Positions 8,852-17,911 of a stretch of DNA of 64,000 bases are shown piece by piece. Below the pieces are notes generated by a model that saw nothing but the letters and a program-made list of their open reading frames with translations, was not told the origin of the DNA and did not search any database. This stretch comes from Lentisphaerota bacterium (lineage in GTDB: Bacteria; Verrucomicrobiota; Lentisphaeria; Victivallales; Victivallaceae): NCBI GenBank assembly GCA_017134815.1, contig CP071032.1, positions 2,352,001-2,416,000 on the forward strand, written 5' to 3'. Position numbers and translations under genes: made by a program. Position 1 is the first letter of the stretch, and each line of letters begins with the position of its first letter.

Positions 8852-10747
8852 ATGTTTATGAAAAAATTCGCTTTAATGTCATTAATGCTTATTTCGGGAG
8901 TGATGTGTTCATATCTGGATGCCGCTACTTACAAGGACGCATTAATGGCTGCCGACAGGAATGTCACAGCAAATCATGCAAATGCGATAAAAGACCCAAC
9001 CTATCCAACTTATCATTTAAGACCGCCATCAGGCTGGAATAATGATCCATGCGGCTTGTTTTATTACAACTCATCATTCCACGTTTTTACTGAATCAAAT
9101 CCATTTGGATCGACATGGGGTAACATGTCATGGTCTCATATTTACAGTCCGCCGAATGAAAAATGGAATTATAAATGGTGTTATCCTGTGCGTACTGACA
9201 ATACTTACAAAACGACTACCATAATTCCTTCATTAAACAAACAGGCTATTGATGCAAACGGTATATTTACCGGATGTGTAAATGTTTTGCCTTTTAAAGA
9301 AAAGGATCAAAACGGAAATACTGTCATATCTTATTATCCGACAGCCATATACTCTGCAGTGTGGGGCACAAATGAGAACTTGCAGGAAGGTATCGCAATG
9401 GCCAGGGCAATGGATGCAAATAAATTTGTCAATAATCAATTTGTCGACCCTTACTTAACTAACTGGACAAAGATATCAAAAAGCAAAAATGACCCTGATA
9501 ATAATCCAAAGGCCATTATAAAGCAGCCGACGGACCCGGTTCTTTTCTCATTCAGAGATCCGTTTCTTTTTGTAATTCCAAATGACAGCAATTATTACTT
9601 AATCACTTCAGCAGGTACCCAGGGGCAGGATTCAAATCCGCTGGGTGTCATTATGCTGTTTAAAAACAAAGGCAGAAACCTGACAAAAAACTGGACCAGG
9701 GTGAATTCCGGTAATGACTTTTTCTTTTCAGCGCCAGTGGCAATAAAAGATCCTGTCACAAATGGCGGTGATTTTGAATGCGGAGTTGTTTACAGACTCA
9801 CTGATCATATAGGGAGTACCAACGGAACACCGGACATTTTAATCTTTGGGCAGGATGGCAGCCCTTCTACTCCTTACGGCAAATCAGTTTACTATGTGCT
9901 GGGCAAAGTTGTGAAGTCTGGAACCAGCATCCATTTTGTACCACTTGATTCTTTCAAGAATACAAATGGAGGTGTAATTATGAAGCATTTAGACCTGAAT
10001 CCTGATTTTGTCTTTTATGCTACAAATTTACTGCCAGTGGATAACGAAATGCGAAATTATCTCATTGGCTGGTTAAATATTGGCAGTCAGGCTAATGATG
10101 GAAATAAATACGATTGGGCCGGAGCTTTAAGCATCACAAGGTTTCTCTTTGCTTATAAGGAAAATGATGAGTTCAAACTGGGGCAGGAACCGGCACTGGT
10201 AAATGCGCTCAGGAGAGAGGTGCTCTATTCAAATCACAGTTTAAGCTTCGCTCAAAAAAATGAATTCAATCTTGACGGGGCAAAAGGCAGATCATTAAAT
10301 ATTAGTGCTGTTTTTAAAAGCAGTAATATAATTTCAGCAGACTTTGGCTTTAACCTGGCAAACAACTCTGGCGGTTATTTCCCTGTCAGGATAACTAATG
10401 GTTGCCTTTTTGCGGGAAAGGACCAGAATGGGATTGATCTTGACTTGCCCGCCAGTGGTCAGGTAAAGATTGATGCATATCTGGACGGTGCGATTCTGGA
10501 GCTGTTTATCAGTAAATATGTAAACGGCAATTTTATCTCATACAGAACTTACAGTTCCGCCTTGCCAAGTTATGGCAATGTGAAGAACGATAACATCAAG
10601 ATATTTGGCAGCGGAGATGTGACCGCCTCTGTAGATGTCTATGCAATGGACACTTGCTGGACTAAGGATAAAACTCAAACCACCGGTAAGCCCTTGAGTG
10701 CTGTTTCTATAAATAACAAGTCGAAAGTGCTGATACCTACAGTATAA
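8852..10747 (+). CDS. Secreted GH32 fructan hydrolase or fructosyltransferase (invertase/levanase/inulinase type)
   Basis: The 631-residue protein has a signal peptide (about 25 residues) and a five-bladed propeller of family GH32. The three catalytic signatures are visible: nucleophile D65 in WNNDPCG (residues 62-68), transition-state stabiliser D236 in FRDP (234-237), and acid/base E309 in FECG (308-311). The C-terminal 180 residues fit the usual GH32 beta-sandwich. ATG 8852 has AGGGG about 9 nt upstream. The nucleophile motif has Cys where most bacterial enzymes have Asn (NDPNG), and the EC motif is followed by Gly instead of Pro. No transporter or sucrose operon adjoins it. It cleaves or transfers fructose units outside the cytoplasm; exact specificity is unknown. 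Confidence 0.88.
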   Translation: MFMKKFALMSLMLISGVMCSYLDAATYKDALMAADRNVTANHANAIKDPTYPTYHLRPPSGWNNDPCGLFYYNSSFHVFTESNPFGSTWGNMSWSHIYSPPNEKWNYKWCYPVRTDNTYKTTTIIPSLNKQAIDANGIFTGCVNVLPFKEKDQNGNTVISYYPTAIYSAVWGTNENLQEGIAMARAMDANKFVNNQFVDPYLTNWTKISKSKNDPDNNPKAIIKQPTDPVLFSFRDPFLFVIPNDSNYYLITSAGTQGQDSNPLGVIMLFKNKGRNLTKNWTRVNSGNDFFFSAPVAIKDPVTNGGDFECGVVYRLTDHIGSTNGTPDILIFGQDGSPSTPYGKSVYYVLGKVVKSGTSIHFVPLDSFKNTNGGVIMKHLDLNPDFVFYATNLLPVDNEMRNYLIGWLNIGSQANDGNKYDWAGALSITRFLFAYKENDEFKLGQEPALVNALRREVLYSNHSLSFAQKNEFNLDGAKGRSLNISAVFKSSNIISADFGFNLANNSGGYFPVRITNGCLFAGKDQNGIDLDLPASGQVKIDAYLDGAILELFISKYVNGNFISYRTYSSALPSYGNVKNDNIKIFGSGDVTASVDVYAMDTCWTKDKTQTTGKPLSAVSINNKSKVLIPTV

Positions 10748-10799
10748 ATATGCATATTGAATTATCGAGTAATTATTCGTAATTCAAGATCGAAATTAC

Positions 10800-10837
10800 A
10801 GCCCTCTGGTTTCAAAGCTCAGAGGGCTTTACTTTTT
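10800..10837. terminator. Terminator between convergent GH32 and PLD genes
   Basis: AGCCCTCTG pairs with CAGAGGGCT around an 11-nt loop. The plus strand continues with TTACTTTTT, so it serves the GH32 gene; the minus side has a weaker T content. Confidence 0.85.
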
Positions 10838-10855
10838 CTAAGCGGGCTATAGTTC

Positions 10856-13168
10856 TCACTCACTGCCTATAGCTGCTTCCCCGCCGATTAATTTAGTCAA
10901 CTTATAATCCAGGCGATCAACTACATGTGCAGGGCGTCGCCTGTAAAAAGGATAGTGAAACTCTGCTTCAGTCATATTACCGAAAGGAACCAGCCAGGCA
11001 GTGGATTTCCCCTGTACTACTTTGCCGGCAACAAATTTTTCTCTTATTGTGTCAAGAATATTCTGGAAGTCAAGAACCTTATACCTGACCATTGCATATG
11101 CGTCGGTTCTACTAATGTACTTAAAGAGAGAGCTGTAATTCAATTTTCTTTTTCCGGTTTTTTTAATGCGTGCTGTTAATTGTTTCATGAAGTCAATCTT
11201 AAATTTTCCCGCGCAAATGGAGTTATTGCTGAAAATCGTTGAAATTTGATCAAGGTCGCTCAGGAACGGATGATTGTTTGAAGTGGCGTATGTGTTTAAA
11301 AAAGCAAGCTTAATATCTTCCAGGAATGAAAAGAAAAGGTCATCAAGGTAAGCTTCAAAATCAATAACTTTTATGCAGTCATGCTGTTGATTGGATCTCA
11401 TTTTAACCAGGTTATTATTTAAGTATTTAGATAGTTCAGATCTTGAACGTGAAAGGTGTGGAAAATTATAAAATGTCTCTGATAAACCTGGTGCGAAGCG
11501 TTTTAACTGTATATACCTGAAATCGAAAAGTTTCTTTTTGAGGTAGGAGTCGGACTCATTGGCTGAAAACAGGAATCCTCCTTCATAATCGCGTCCTGGA
11601 AGCAGGCTTCTATCACAAAGATTGGCAGAGGAGATTATCCCTTTATTATCATCCACCATGATAATTTTTGAATGAACATAAAGTCCCAGAGCTCCTGATC
11701 TGAAGTCATTGCTGGCAAGCTGCACTATTTTAAGTCGATCAAATCTTTCAGTATCTGGAATGCCGCACCGGTATTTAACATGGTCAATAAGAGCGCAAGT
11801 TGTCTGCCATTGCCCGATGGCCATAAAGTCACCTTGCGCACAGGACGGACCATAAGTATAAGGTACAACTACTATGCAGATAAAATCTTCTTGACGCCGG
11901 TGCGCCCTGATTAATCTTTCCGCCAAAGCTTGAAATACCGGATTCTCAAAGCACCTTCTGGTCTTGATTTTTGTTGAATCAATTTTAGTATTAAAGTATT
12001 GATTTTCAATATAAATGAAATTTTTTGCATTCAGTATAACTTTAACATAGGAATCTTTTATAGTGCCTAATTCAGGGGAATTTTGAATAAACTTGATGAC
12101 TGATGCGGGCGAAGGTAAGCTTTTTAAATTTGCCGATTCTCTGGATTCGGAAAATAATATATTGAATAGTTTTAATTGTTTTTCTGAAATTTTTTTGATG
12201 TGCAGGAATAAGGGCTGAGATTCCCACTCGGTTTTAGTATTCAAAATTATATACTGAATGTAGAAAATAGCATTAATGACAAAAGGAATGCCTTTAACCA
12301 GACAATGAACATCATGCCAGGAACCCCATTTTTTATCATATGAAGCGTGATTCCAGGTGACCCCTCTTTGTTCGGTTATATCTATTCCTCCAGTAAAAAT
12401 CATGTCGTCGATAATCGCCATTTTACAGTGGAGAGCCCATAGTTTAACTATTGGAAAACGTAGATGCGACATAAATCTGACCGCAATATTCGAAGCGGCT
12501 TCAGGTTTTGTTTTTCTTAAATTTTTGATCCATTTTTTGATAACTTTAATTGACTGGAAACCGTTATCCCAGACAGATATTGAGATTTGTACTCCTTCAA
12601 CAGCTTTTTTGGTAAGAAGACTCTTTAGGTCCTGCTCACCAGTCATGCCAAAATTATGACCAATAACCAGGTCCCATCCCTGAATAATAATATGACTTTT
12701 ACTCATTTTTATTTCCCTGAAAAGATTTGGAAAGTAACCTGAATGTCTGCCATAGCCAAAAGCTCCGTGAAAAATCTGTAAGTCTTTAATTCTATAGCTT
12801 TCATCTTTTTCCTGCAGCTGTGGAATTATGAAGCTGTTCATTTTATCAACAATAGAATTTGTGGCAATAGCTAAATCTCTGAATTCTTTTACAAATATTT
12901 GTCTGGAAATATATTCACTGCAAAGGTGGTTGCATTCAAGGCACAGGTTAAAGGCAAGACTAAGCTGTTCTGAAGAAAGGTTTAGCTCATTTTGAATATT
13001 ATTTCTTTGTGTGAGTGATTGCCAGCGTAGTTTTTGCTTCTCAAAGCGCCTGATTAGTTTCCCTAGATGATTTATTCCTGAGTTCCTGCCTCCAAGAGAA
13101 ATCTTCCCTTTTGAACTCATTAGAGCAATTAATTTATTAAAATGAGATTCTACTTCTTGATAAAACAC
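10856..13168 (-). CDS. Eukaryotic-type phospholipase D (two HKD motifs)
   Basis: PLD enzymes hydrolyse or transphosphatidylate phospholipids. The 770-residue protein has both catalytic motifs, H247-C-K249-x4-D254 followed by GGID, and H499-S-K501-x4-D506 followed by SSANLCDRS. It also shows IYIENQYF (residues 385-392) and WHDVHCLV (284-291), which are typical of plant and animal PLDs and of a minority of bacterial ones, not of cardiolipin synthases. No signal peptide is seen. About 100 N-terminal and 200 C-terminal residues are unassigned. The GTG start has GGAAGGAAG upstream at good spacing. The gene is AT-rich and flanked by long empty gaps, which fits horizontal acquisition. Confidence 0.87.
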   Translation of the reverse strand: MFYQEVESHFNKLIALMSSKGKISLGGRNSGINHLGKLIRRFEKQKLRWQSLTQRNNIQNELNLSSEQLSLAFNLCLECNHLCSEYISRQIFVKEFRDLAIATNSIVDKMNSFIIPQLQEKDESYRIKDLQIFHGAFGYGRHSGYFPNLFREIKMSKSHIIIQGWDLVIGHNFGMTGEQDLKSLLTKKAVEGVQISISVWDNGFQSIKVIKKWIKNLRKTKPEAASNIAVRFMSHLRFPIVKLWALHCKMAIIDDMIFTGGIDITEQRGVTWNHASYDKKWGSWHDVHCLVKGIPFVINAIFYIQYIILNTKTEWESQPLFLHIKKISEKQLKLFNILFSESRESANLKSLPSPASVIKFIQNSPELGTIKDSYVKVILNAKNFIYIENQYFNTKIDSTKIKTRRCFENPVFQALAERLIRAHRRQEDFICIVVVPYTYGPSCAQGDFMAIGQWQTTCALIDHVKYRCGIPDTERFDRLKIVQLASNDFRSGALGLYVHSKIIMVDDNKGIISSANLCDRSLLPGRDYEGGFLFSANESDSYLKKKLFDFRYIQLKRFAPGLSETFYNFPHLSRSRSELSKYLNNNLVKMRSNQQHDCIKVIDFEAYLDDLFFSFLEDIKLAFLNTYATSNNHPFLSDLDQISTIFSNNSICAGKFKIDFMKQLTARIKKTGKRKLNYSSLFKYISRTDAYAMVRYKVLDFQNILDTIREKFVAGKVVQGKSTAWLVPFGNMTEAEFHYPFYRRRPAHVVDRLDYKLTKLIGGEAAIGSE

Positions 13169-14220
13169 TTTCTTAACTTCCTTCCTGTTGAATGAACGCA
13201 GTTCTTATGGTGATGGACTTCATTGTTCCTGGTTTTAATCTTCGTCTGCTCGCTGCTTTTTTATGGCTGTTAGTAGTTTAAATCTAATATATTTCGAGGT
13301 TCAAAAGTATAGAGGCAATCATTGCAGAAATTGTTTTGATGTTTGCAGTAAAATATCATATATAGTTGTTAGGTGTTTCTAGTAAAGTGATTAGCGTTAG
13401 TCTACCAACTGTGATGTGTTAAGTTGAGAATTGCTGATGAATGATTTCATAAGATTATTATTGTAAACTGTATCATCAATGAAAGAGCATCATTTATTGA
13501 GGCAAAACAACTAAAATAGCTTTTAAGCATTAGACTCTTAATAACACTTTGCTGCAGCTTGGCGAATTCTGTTCAGGTTTTTAAATTTAAGAATTTGATA
13601 ACTCTATTGTTTTTAAGCACTCCTGAAGCATGAACCTGATTGTGAGTCTAATGCAAAGGTTAAACGCAGTTCCTGACTGAAAACATCAAAAATCAGAAAA
13701 TGCTTATAAAAAATCCTCATCAAAGTAATATATTTCAGTCATCATCTGAATCGTAAGATGAGTTCCTGCCTGCCTCAGCAGCGTAATCATTCAACATGGC
13801 ATCCCAGGCAGTATTTAATACTCTTATTAATGTTTAATCAGATGTATTTAAATTTTGTATCAGCAGATAGTCGGGACGGGCATTTTGCATTTAACACATG
13901 GTGTCCTGGCTTTTAATTGTATTTGAGATTAGAAATGCCTTTTAACTAACGTCAGACTGTAGTTGAAAAGAATAATTTGACTGAATTGTCAGTAAAAAAA
14001 TTCTATTTTTAGATTGTACAGTAGCAACAATTTTATAAATTTTGAAAATATAGGAAAGTAATCGCTCCCTAATAAAATAGACTTAGCATTAAAACTGTCA
14101 ATTTTATAAAAAATAATATAAAACCGTTATAATCAGCATGCTTACTTTTTATATTGCATTATTGGTCTTGGGGGCTGCGAAAAAACACGTTTAAATAAAA
14201 TTCTTCAGCATTATTCAGAT
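13169..14220. other. AT-rich 1-kb gap with gene-remnant traces
   Basis: No complete gene was found. On the minus strand, 13735-13833 is open for 32 codons and translates to a protein-like tail (TAWDAMLNDYAAEAG, ending in an acidic SDSDDD-type segment) that is cut off by a stop upstream. On the plus strand, 14122-14220 is open in the same frame as the small ORF at 14221 and reads IIGLGGCEKTRL. Both look like debris of decayed genes, but without database searches this is tentative. A hairpin-forming repeat lies at 13527-13654. Confidence 0.4.
13527..13654. repeat. 128-nt inverted-repeat element, copy B of the intergenic repeat
   Basis: GCATTAGACTC (13527-13537) and GAGTCTAATGC (13644-13654) are perfect 11-bp inverted repeats. 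Nested inside, TCAGGTT (13573) pairs with AACCTGA (13633). The segment overlaps the region resembling 8221-8360. It could be a MITE-like element or a structured RNA; no flanking target duplication is obvious. Confidence 0.45.
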
Positions 14221-14361
14221 ATGACTAATACAGACTTACGGCAGGCCTGGCATAAGCAGACTAACGCTGCTGGGTTAAGTGTAACCTACTTAAAATTAAA
14301 TGGTTCTAATTTGCTAATGGGAGAGAACCTATGCCGTAAATACCTTTTCATTATACTATAA
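14221..14361 (+). pseudogene. 46-codon ORF, possible remnant of a P-loop protein, abutting the kinase-like gene
   Basis: ATG 14221 opens 46 codons ending with TAA at 14359-14361, one nucleotide before the ATG of the next gene at 14363. The frame is open further upstream, back to a stop at 14119-14121. That upstream part reads IIGLGGCEKTRLNKILQHY, close to a Walker A loop but with EKT instead of GKT. No Shine-Dalgarno site is seen. It may be the decayed end of a nucleotide-binding gene or a short leader that couples translation to the downstream gene. Confidence 0.3.
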
Positions 14362-14362
14362 A

Positions 14363-15880
14363 ATGAATTTCATTAATAAAAATAACAGGCATAAATTAGT
14401 CACTCTTAAGGGTACAGGTAACGCATTTATGAACAAAGAACAGTATGAAGAGCTCCTGAGTGAGATAGCTATTTTTGAAAAGATAAAGGGAAAGAACCAC
14501 AGCGCCTCAAAAAATCTTCCAATATTCAAATCGCTGCTTTCTCATTGTAGAAACATTGAAGAAATTTACAGAAAAGCGTTTAATGAAAAATCCGGAATGC
14601 TGCTGGGTGACGAGCTGGTCAGGGAATACTGCGCTTCAGCAGTGACTCAAAATACTGTCAGGAAAATATATACTGGCATCGGAGCTGATTTTGTGACTGA
14701 TAAAATCATTAATAATAAAATTATCCTGCTTAACTCCTGTCCAGGTTCTTTCAAGCAATATGTTAAATACCACTATTACAAACTTACAAGCTGCAGACGG
14801 CTACAAGCATCCTACGCTTCCTGTATAGCCGAAAATGATGACGAAATTTCTATTGACATGAAATACATGGATTATAAAAAAACTTTAGGCGTTTCTGCAC
14901 ATGCAGTAAAAATGTACAAGGGAAAGGCGCCATACTCCGGCTTGTTTTTCGGGAAAAGCTTTAGAGGTGAAGTCTTGCCTGCCGGCGAAGATAAATTCAG
15001 GCGGTTATTTGATTCAAGTGTTTCCCACCGCACTCAGGAAAAGGAACGGGCTGTAGCCGAGGTCTTTTATGCAAAGGCCTGGCGTTATCTGCTTGGTAAA
15101 CAGGTTTCAGCATCACTGATAATGAGAGGCGAAGGGGCCGTTAAACCTGTTGGAATCTGCTCAAAAGGACTGACTGATTTTGTCGAATATCATGATATAA
15201 TTAGATCTGAAGAAATGATGCATGAATCCCTGCATATTCCTGGCCTGATCGCAATAACTGTACTTGCCTACCTGTTAATGGAAGATGACTTGCACGTTAT
15301 GAATCTGGGCTGGACAAACGTTGATGGCAAAAGGGTATTTGGCAAAATTGATCATGACTACCTGACTGCGGACTGGAAAAACAACTGGGCACAGAACCAA
15401 CTGGTCAGGCAGTTCGATATCAATTATCTGCTGAACTTTATTCGAAGACCTTCATATGATACGCTCAAAGTAATGATGAAAAGAATGAGGTTCTCTCCAG
15501 GAACCCAGAATTCAGTTTTATGGCGAACCGGCAGCTACCTCAGGCAACAAGCAACCTCAGTAGAATTTAATGGAATATTTTCTGGGAAACCTATTTTTTC
15601 ACAAAAAAAAGGAAAATCAGACAATACCATTAACTTGGCTAGAAAGCGGTATTTTAAATATGAATATGTTCCTCACAACGAGGATGAACTTCATGAAACT
15701 GCTTACAGACTAAGTAAAGTTGATGTTAGTGATTTTCATGATACAATGCGAAATCACATTGGAAAAATTGAGAAAATGGGTATCAATCCAGCTTTTGCAA
15801 TTACAATACTTGATTGTATAAAAGCCAGATTGCAGGCAATAAACACTCTTTCTTGCAGTAATAGCTCCTTTTTTTGCTGA
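14363..15880 (+). CDS. Putative atypical kinase (PI3K/HipA/Fam20-like active site), otherwise unknown
   Basis: The 505-residue protein has no signal peptide or membrane segment and I recognise no named family. Residues 305-332 resemble the catalytic and metal-binding loops of the PI3/4-kinase superfamily: LLMEDDLHVMNLGW (D309-x-H311-x-x-N314, compare DRHxxN) followed after 14 residues by KIDHDYL (I329-D330-H-D332, compare HIDFG). E233 in AVAEVFYAKAW could be the helix-C acid, and K198 in GLFFGKSF or K261 in AVKP a nucleotide lysine. The first 160 residues look helical and could bind a partner. ATG 14363 lacks a clear ribosome binding site; ATG 14429 is an alternative. Function is inferred only from these motifs. 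Confidence 0.5.
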   Translation: MNFINKNNRHKLVTLKGTGNAFMNKEQYEELLSEIAIFEKIKGKNHSASKNLPIFKSLLSHCRNIEEIYRKAFNEKSGMLLGDELVREYCASAVTQNTVRKIYTGIGADFVTDKIINNKIILLNSCPGSFKQYVKYHYYKLTSCRRLQASYASCIAENDDEISIDMKYMDYKKTLGVSAHAVKMYKGKAPYSGLFFGKSFRGEVLPAGEDKFRRLFDSSVSHRTQEKERAVAEVFYAKAWRYLLGKQVSASLIMRGEGAVKPVGICSKGLTDFVEYHDIIRSEEMMHESLHIPGLIAITVLAYLLMEDDLHVMNLGWTNVDGKRVFGKIDHDYLTADWKNNWAQNQLVRQFDINYLLNFIRRPSYDTLKVMMKRMRFSPGTQNSVLWRTGSYLRQQATSVEFNGIFSGKPIFSQKKGKSDNTINLARKRYFKYEYVPHNEDELHETAYRLSKVDVSDFHDTMRNHIGKIEKMGINPAFAITILDCIKARLQAINTLSCSNSSFFC

Positions 15881-16040
15881 AGCATTCCGGTTTCTCAGCT
15901 TGAGGGATTCATTTTTAAAAAGGAACCGCAGCCGGTGCTAGACGACAACTTCGGGAGCGCAATCTGATAGTATATATGGCCCTGATTTTTATATTATAAT
16001 AAAACAAACAGAATGTCTGATATGTCAATCTAACTACTGA

Positions 16041-16805
16041 TTACCCGGACAGGTTTAAAAATTTCAAATCTAGTAAATATGCGGGGCGAACGTCCTGCAT
16101 GGAATGCAGGACATGCTGCCGGACATTTGGGATTTTTTTATTGATTTTTGTCAGCAATTTCATGAAGTATGCCCGGTCACCGTGTTCGTCAAGCAGCTCC
16201 TTATAAGCACATTCCCCGAAAACAGGTAATTCAAGTTCTGCAGCGGCGGCGCTTACAAGATCCTCCGGGGCATAAGCCAATGGCCGTATTATCCTTAAGT
16301 CGGCTTCATCTGCCGGGACGTTTGGGCTCATTGTCGTTATGCCGCCGCCGCGAAACATGCTGATCAACAGTGATACCGCGATATCGTCAAGATTATGGCC
16401 AAGCGCTACTTTGCCGCATTTTAGTTCATCAGCTTTTTTATACAGCAGGCCGCGCCGCAGCCGGGAGCATAGCAGGCAGGGACGGTTTTCAGCTTTTTTT
16501 TCTCTGATTATACTTTCCATCGGTGCCGCGACGGTGTGGTGCGACCAGCCTTGCAGTTTGCAGTATTCAGCTATTTCATCTGCCTCAAAACCGTCGAATC
16601 CTGGATCAAAAGTTACAATTTCAATTTCAAAATTAACTGGTGCACGGCGTCGCAGAGCCTCAAGTACATGTACAAGCATCATGCTGTCTTTGCCGCCGCT
16701 TAAACCGACCATAATTCTATCGCCTTCAGTAATCATCCGGTAATCAGCTACAGCTTTTCCGGTCAGGCGTTTTACTTTATTAAAATTGAGTGTTTTCATT
16801 TTCAT
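16041..16805 (-). CDS. ttcA: TtcA-type PP-loop tRNA thiolation enzyme
   Basis: TtcA-family proteins activate a tRNA cytidine (C32 in the type enzyme) with ATP and transfer sulfur using an Fe-S cluster. The PP-loop SGGKDS is at residues 36-41 from the chosen start, and PCLLCSRLRRG carries the CxxC pair. A later Cys in FGECAYKEL fits the third cluster ligand. At 254 residues it is slightly short of E. coli TtcA. The frame begins with TTG at 16823; the ATG at 16805 is preferred, though neither has a strong ribosome binding site. It could also be another TtcA/TtuA subgroup with a different target. Confidence 0.75.
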   Translation of the reverse strand: MKMKTLNFNKVKRLTGKAVADYRMITEGDRIMVGLSGGKDSMMLVHVLEALRRRAPVNFEIEIVTFDPGFDGFEADEIAEYCKLQGWSHHTVAAPMESIIREKKAENRPCLLCSRLRRGLLYKKADELKCGKVALGHNLDDIAVSLLISMFRGGGITTMSPNVPADEADLRIIRPLAYAPEDLVSAAAAELELPVFGECAYKELLDEHGDRAYFMKLLTKINKKIPNVRQHVLHSMQDVRPAYLLDLKFLNLSG

Positions 16806-17041
16806 GCAGAAACCATAGAGCAATTAAGCGTTTTTTCAACAAGCGGGTAATTAAATTTTTAAAGCAGAGAAGGGGGAATTGCAATAGAAATTCAGTACTT
16901 TTGTCGTTTAGTTGACCTTAAATGACTGGAGGTCGGAGTATTGAAAGACCGTATTTAAGACACCTGATACACTGTAGATTTTATCTCAAGCTTGCAAGCG
17001 ACGTATTTACAGGATAGTTTTATACAGAAAGGGACTTGTTT

Positions 17042-17848
17042 ATGACTGATGATGCTCAGAAATTTGCTTTTACAGCGATTGGCTATGTTCGCTGTGAACA
17101 GAATTATCGCTATGAAGCGCCGCGGCAAGCGGTTTTTGCTGAAAATGAAGGCTGCATAGAACTTTTAAGCGGACATAATTACGAACAGGCAGCCCGTGAC
17201 CTCAAAGGGTTTGAGCGGATTTGGGTGATTTTCGCCTTTCACCTGAATGAAGGCTGGCGTCCCCTTGTTCACCCCCCTATAGCCCCACCGGGACGCAAAA
17301 TCAGCGTTTTTGCCACTCGGGCTCCATATCGCCCAAACTCTATTGGTATGAGCTGCGTCGAATTGACCAAAGTCGAAGGCAGAAAACTGTATATTTGTAA
17401 TTTTGACCTGCTGGATGGCTCACCGGTGCTGGACATTAAGCCTTATATTCCGCAGGCGGATGCTTTTCCCCAAGCGGTAACCGGCTGGCTGGAAGAAGCT
17501 CAGGGCGAGGAGTATGAAGTAAAAATTGCACCGGCAGCCTTGAAAATGATGCACTGGATTAAAGCTGAGTCGGGGCTTGATATGGAAAATTTTGCCTTGC
17601 TGCAGCTTGGAATTAATCCACTTGCCGGCAAGCGGAAGCGCATATTCACTGCTCCGGATGACCCGGAACAGCTGGAGATTGGCTGCCGTACCTGGCGTAT
17701 TGGTTTTAAAATTTATCGCACACCACACATTATTAATGTCAAATATATACGCAGCAATTACACTGACGAGGAACTTCGCCCTGAAACCCAGGACCATTAT
17801 AAGGACAAAAATTTGCACAGGAAATTTATCAAGAAAAAGTTTGTTTAA
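17042..17848 (+). CDS. trmO: tRNA (N6-threonylcarbamoyladenosine37-N6)-methyltransferase TrmO
   Basis: TrmO methylates t6A37 of tRNA-Thr using S-adenosylmethionine. The family hallmarks are clear: AIGYVRCEQNYRYEAPRQ at the N-terminus, LKGFERIWVIFAFH, then APYRPNSIGMSCVEL and LLDGSPVLDIKPYIPQAD. The 268-residue length matches enzymes with a C-terminal UPF0066 extension. ATG 17042 has AAGGGA at good spacing; a TTG two codons earlier is less likely. The promoter of the next gene lies within its last codons. Confidence 0.92.
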   Translation: MTDDAQKFAFTAIGYVRCEQNYRYEAPRQAVFAENEGCIELLSGHNYEQAARDLKGFERIWVIFAFHLNEGWRPLVHPPIAPPGRKISVFATRAPYRPNSIGMSCVELTKVEGRKLYICNFDLLDGSPVLDIKPYIPQADAFPQAVTGWLEEAQGEEYEVKIAPAALKMMHWIKAESGLDMENFALLQLGINPLAGKRKRIFTAPDDPEQLEIGCRTWRIGFKIYRTPHIINVKYIRSNYTDEELRPETQDHYKDKNLHRKFIKKKFV

Positions 17849-17869
17849 ATTACAACCTCAATATATACT
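17841..17869 (+). promoter_or_regulatory. Promoter of the first dicarboxylate/glutamate symporter gene
   Basis: TTGTTT and TATACT are separated by 17 nt and end 43 nt before the ATG at 17912. The -35 overlaps the stop region of trmO. Confidence 0.6.
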
Positions 17870-17911
17870 ACTATCCTTTAGTACGCTATGTTTACAAACC
17901 GGAGGTCTTTT

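Noticed and set aside
8758-9042. 94-codon ORF upstream of the GH32 gene
   Set aside because: Most of it overlaps the GH32 signal-peptide region in another frame and it has no ribosome binding site.
14160-14345. Possible tmRNA because of a GGGGGCTG start-like stretch
   Set aside because: No matching 3' acceptor end, no T-arm with GGTTCGA, and no alanine-rich tag reading frame.
7197-15880. Integrated mobile element
   Set aside because: No integrase, transposase, attachment duplication or tRNA boundary was found; only composition and spacing hint at transfer.
16041-16805. LarE (sulfur insertase for the LarA cofactor)
   Set aside because: The PP-loop is shared, but PCLLCSRLRRG and the third Cys fit TtcA, not LarE.
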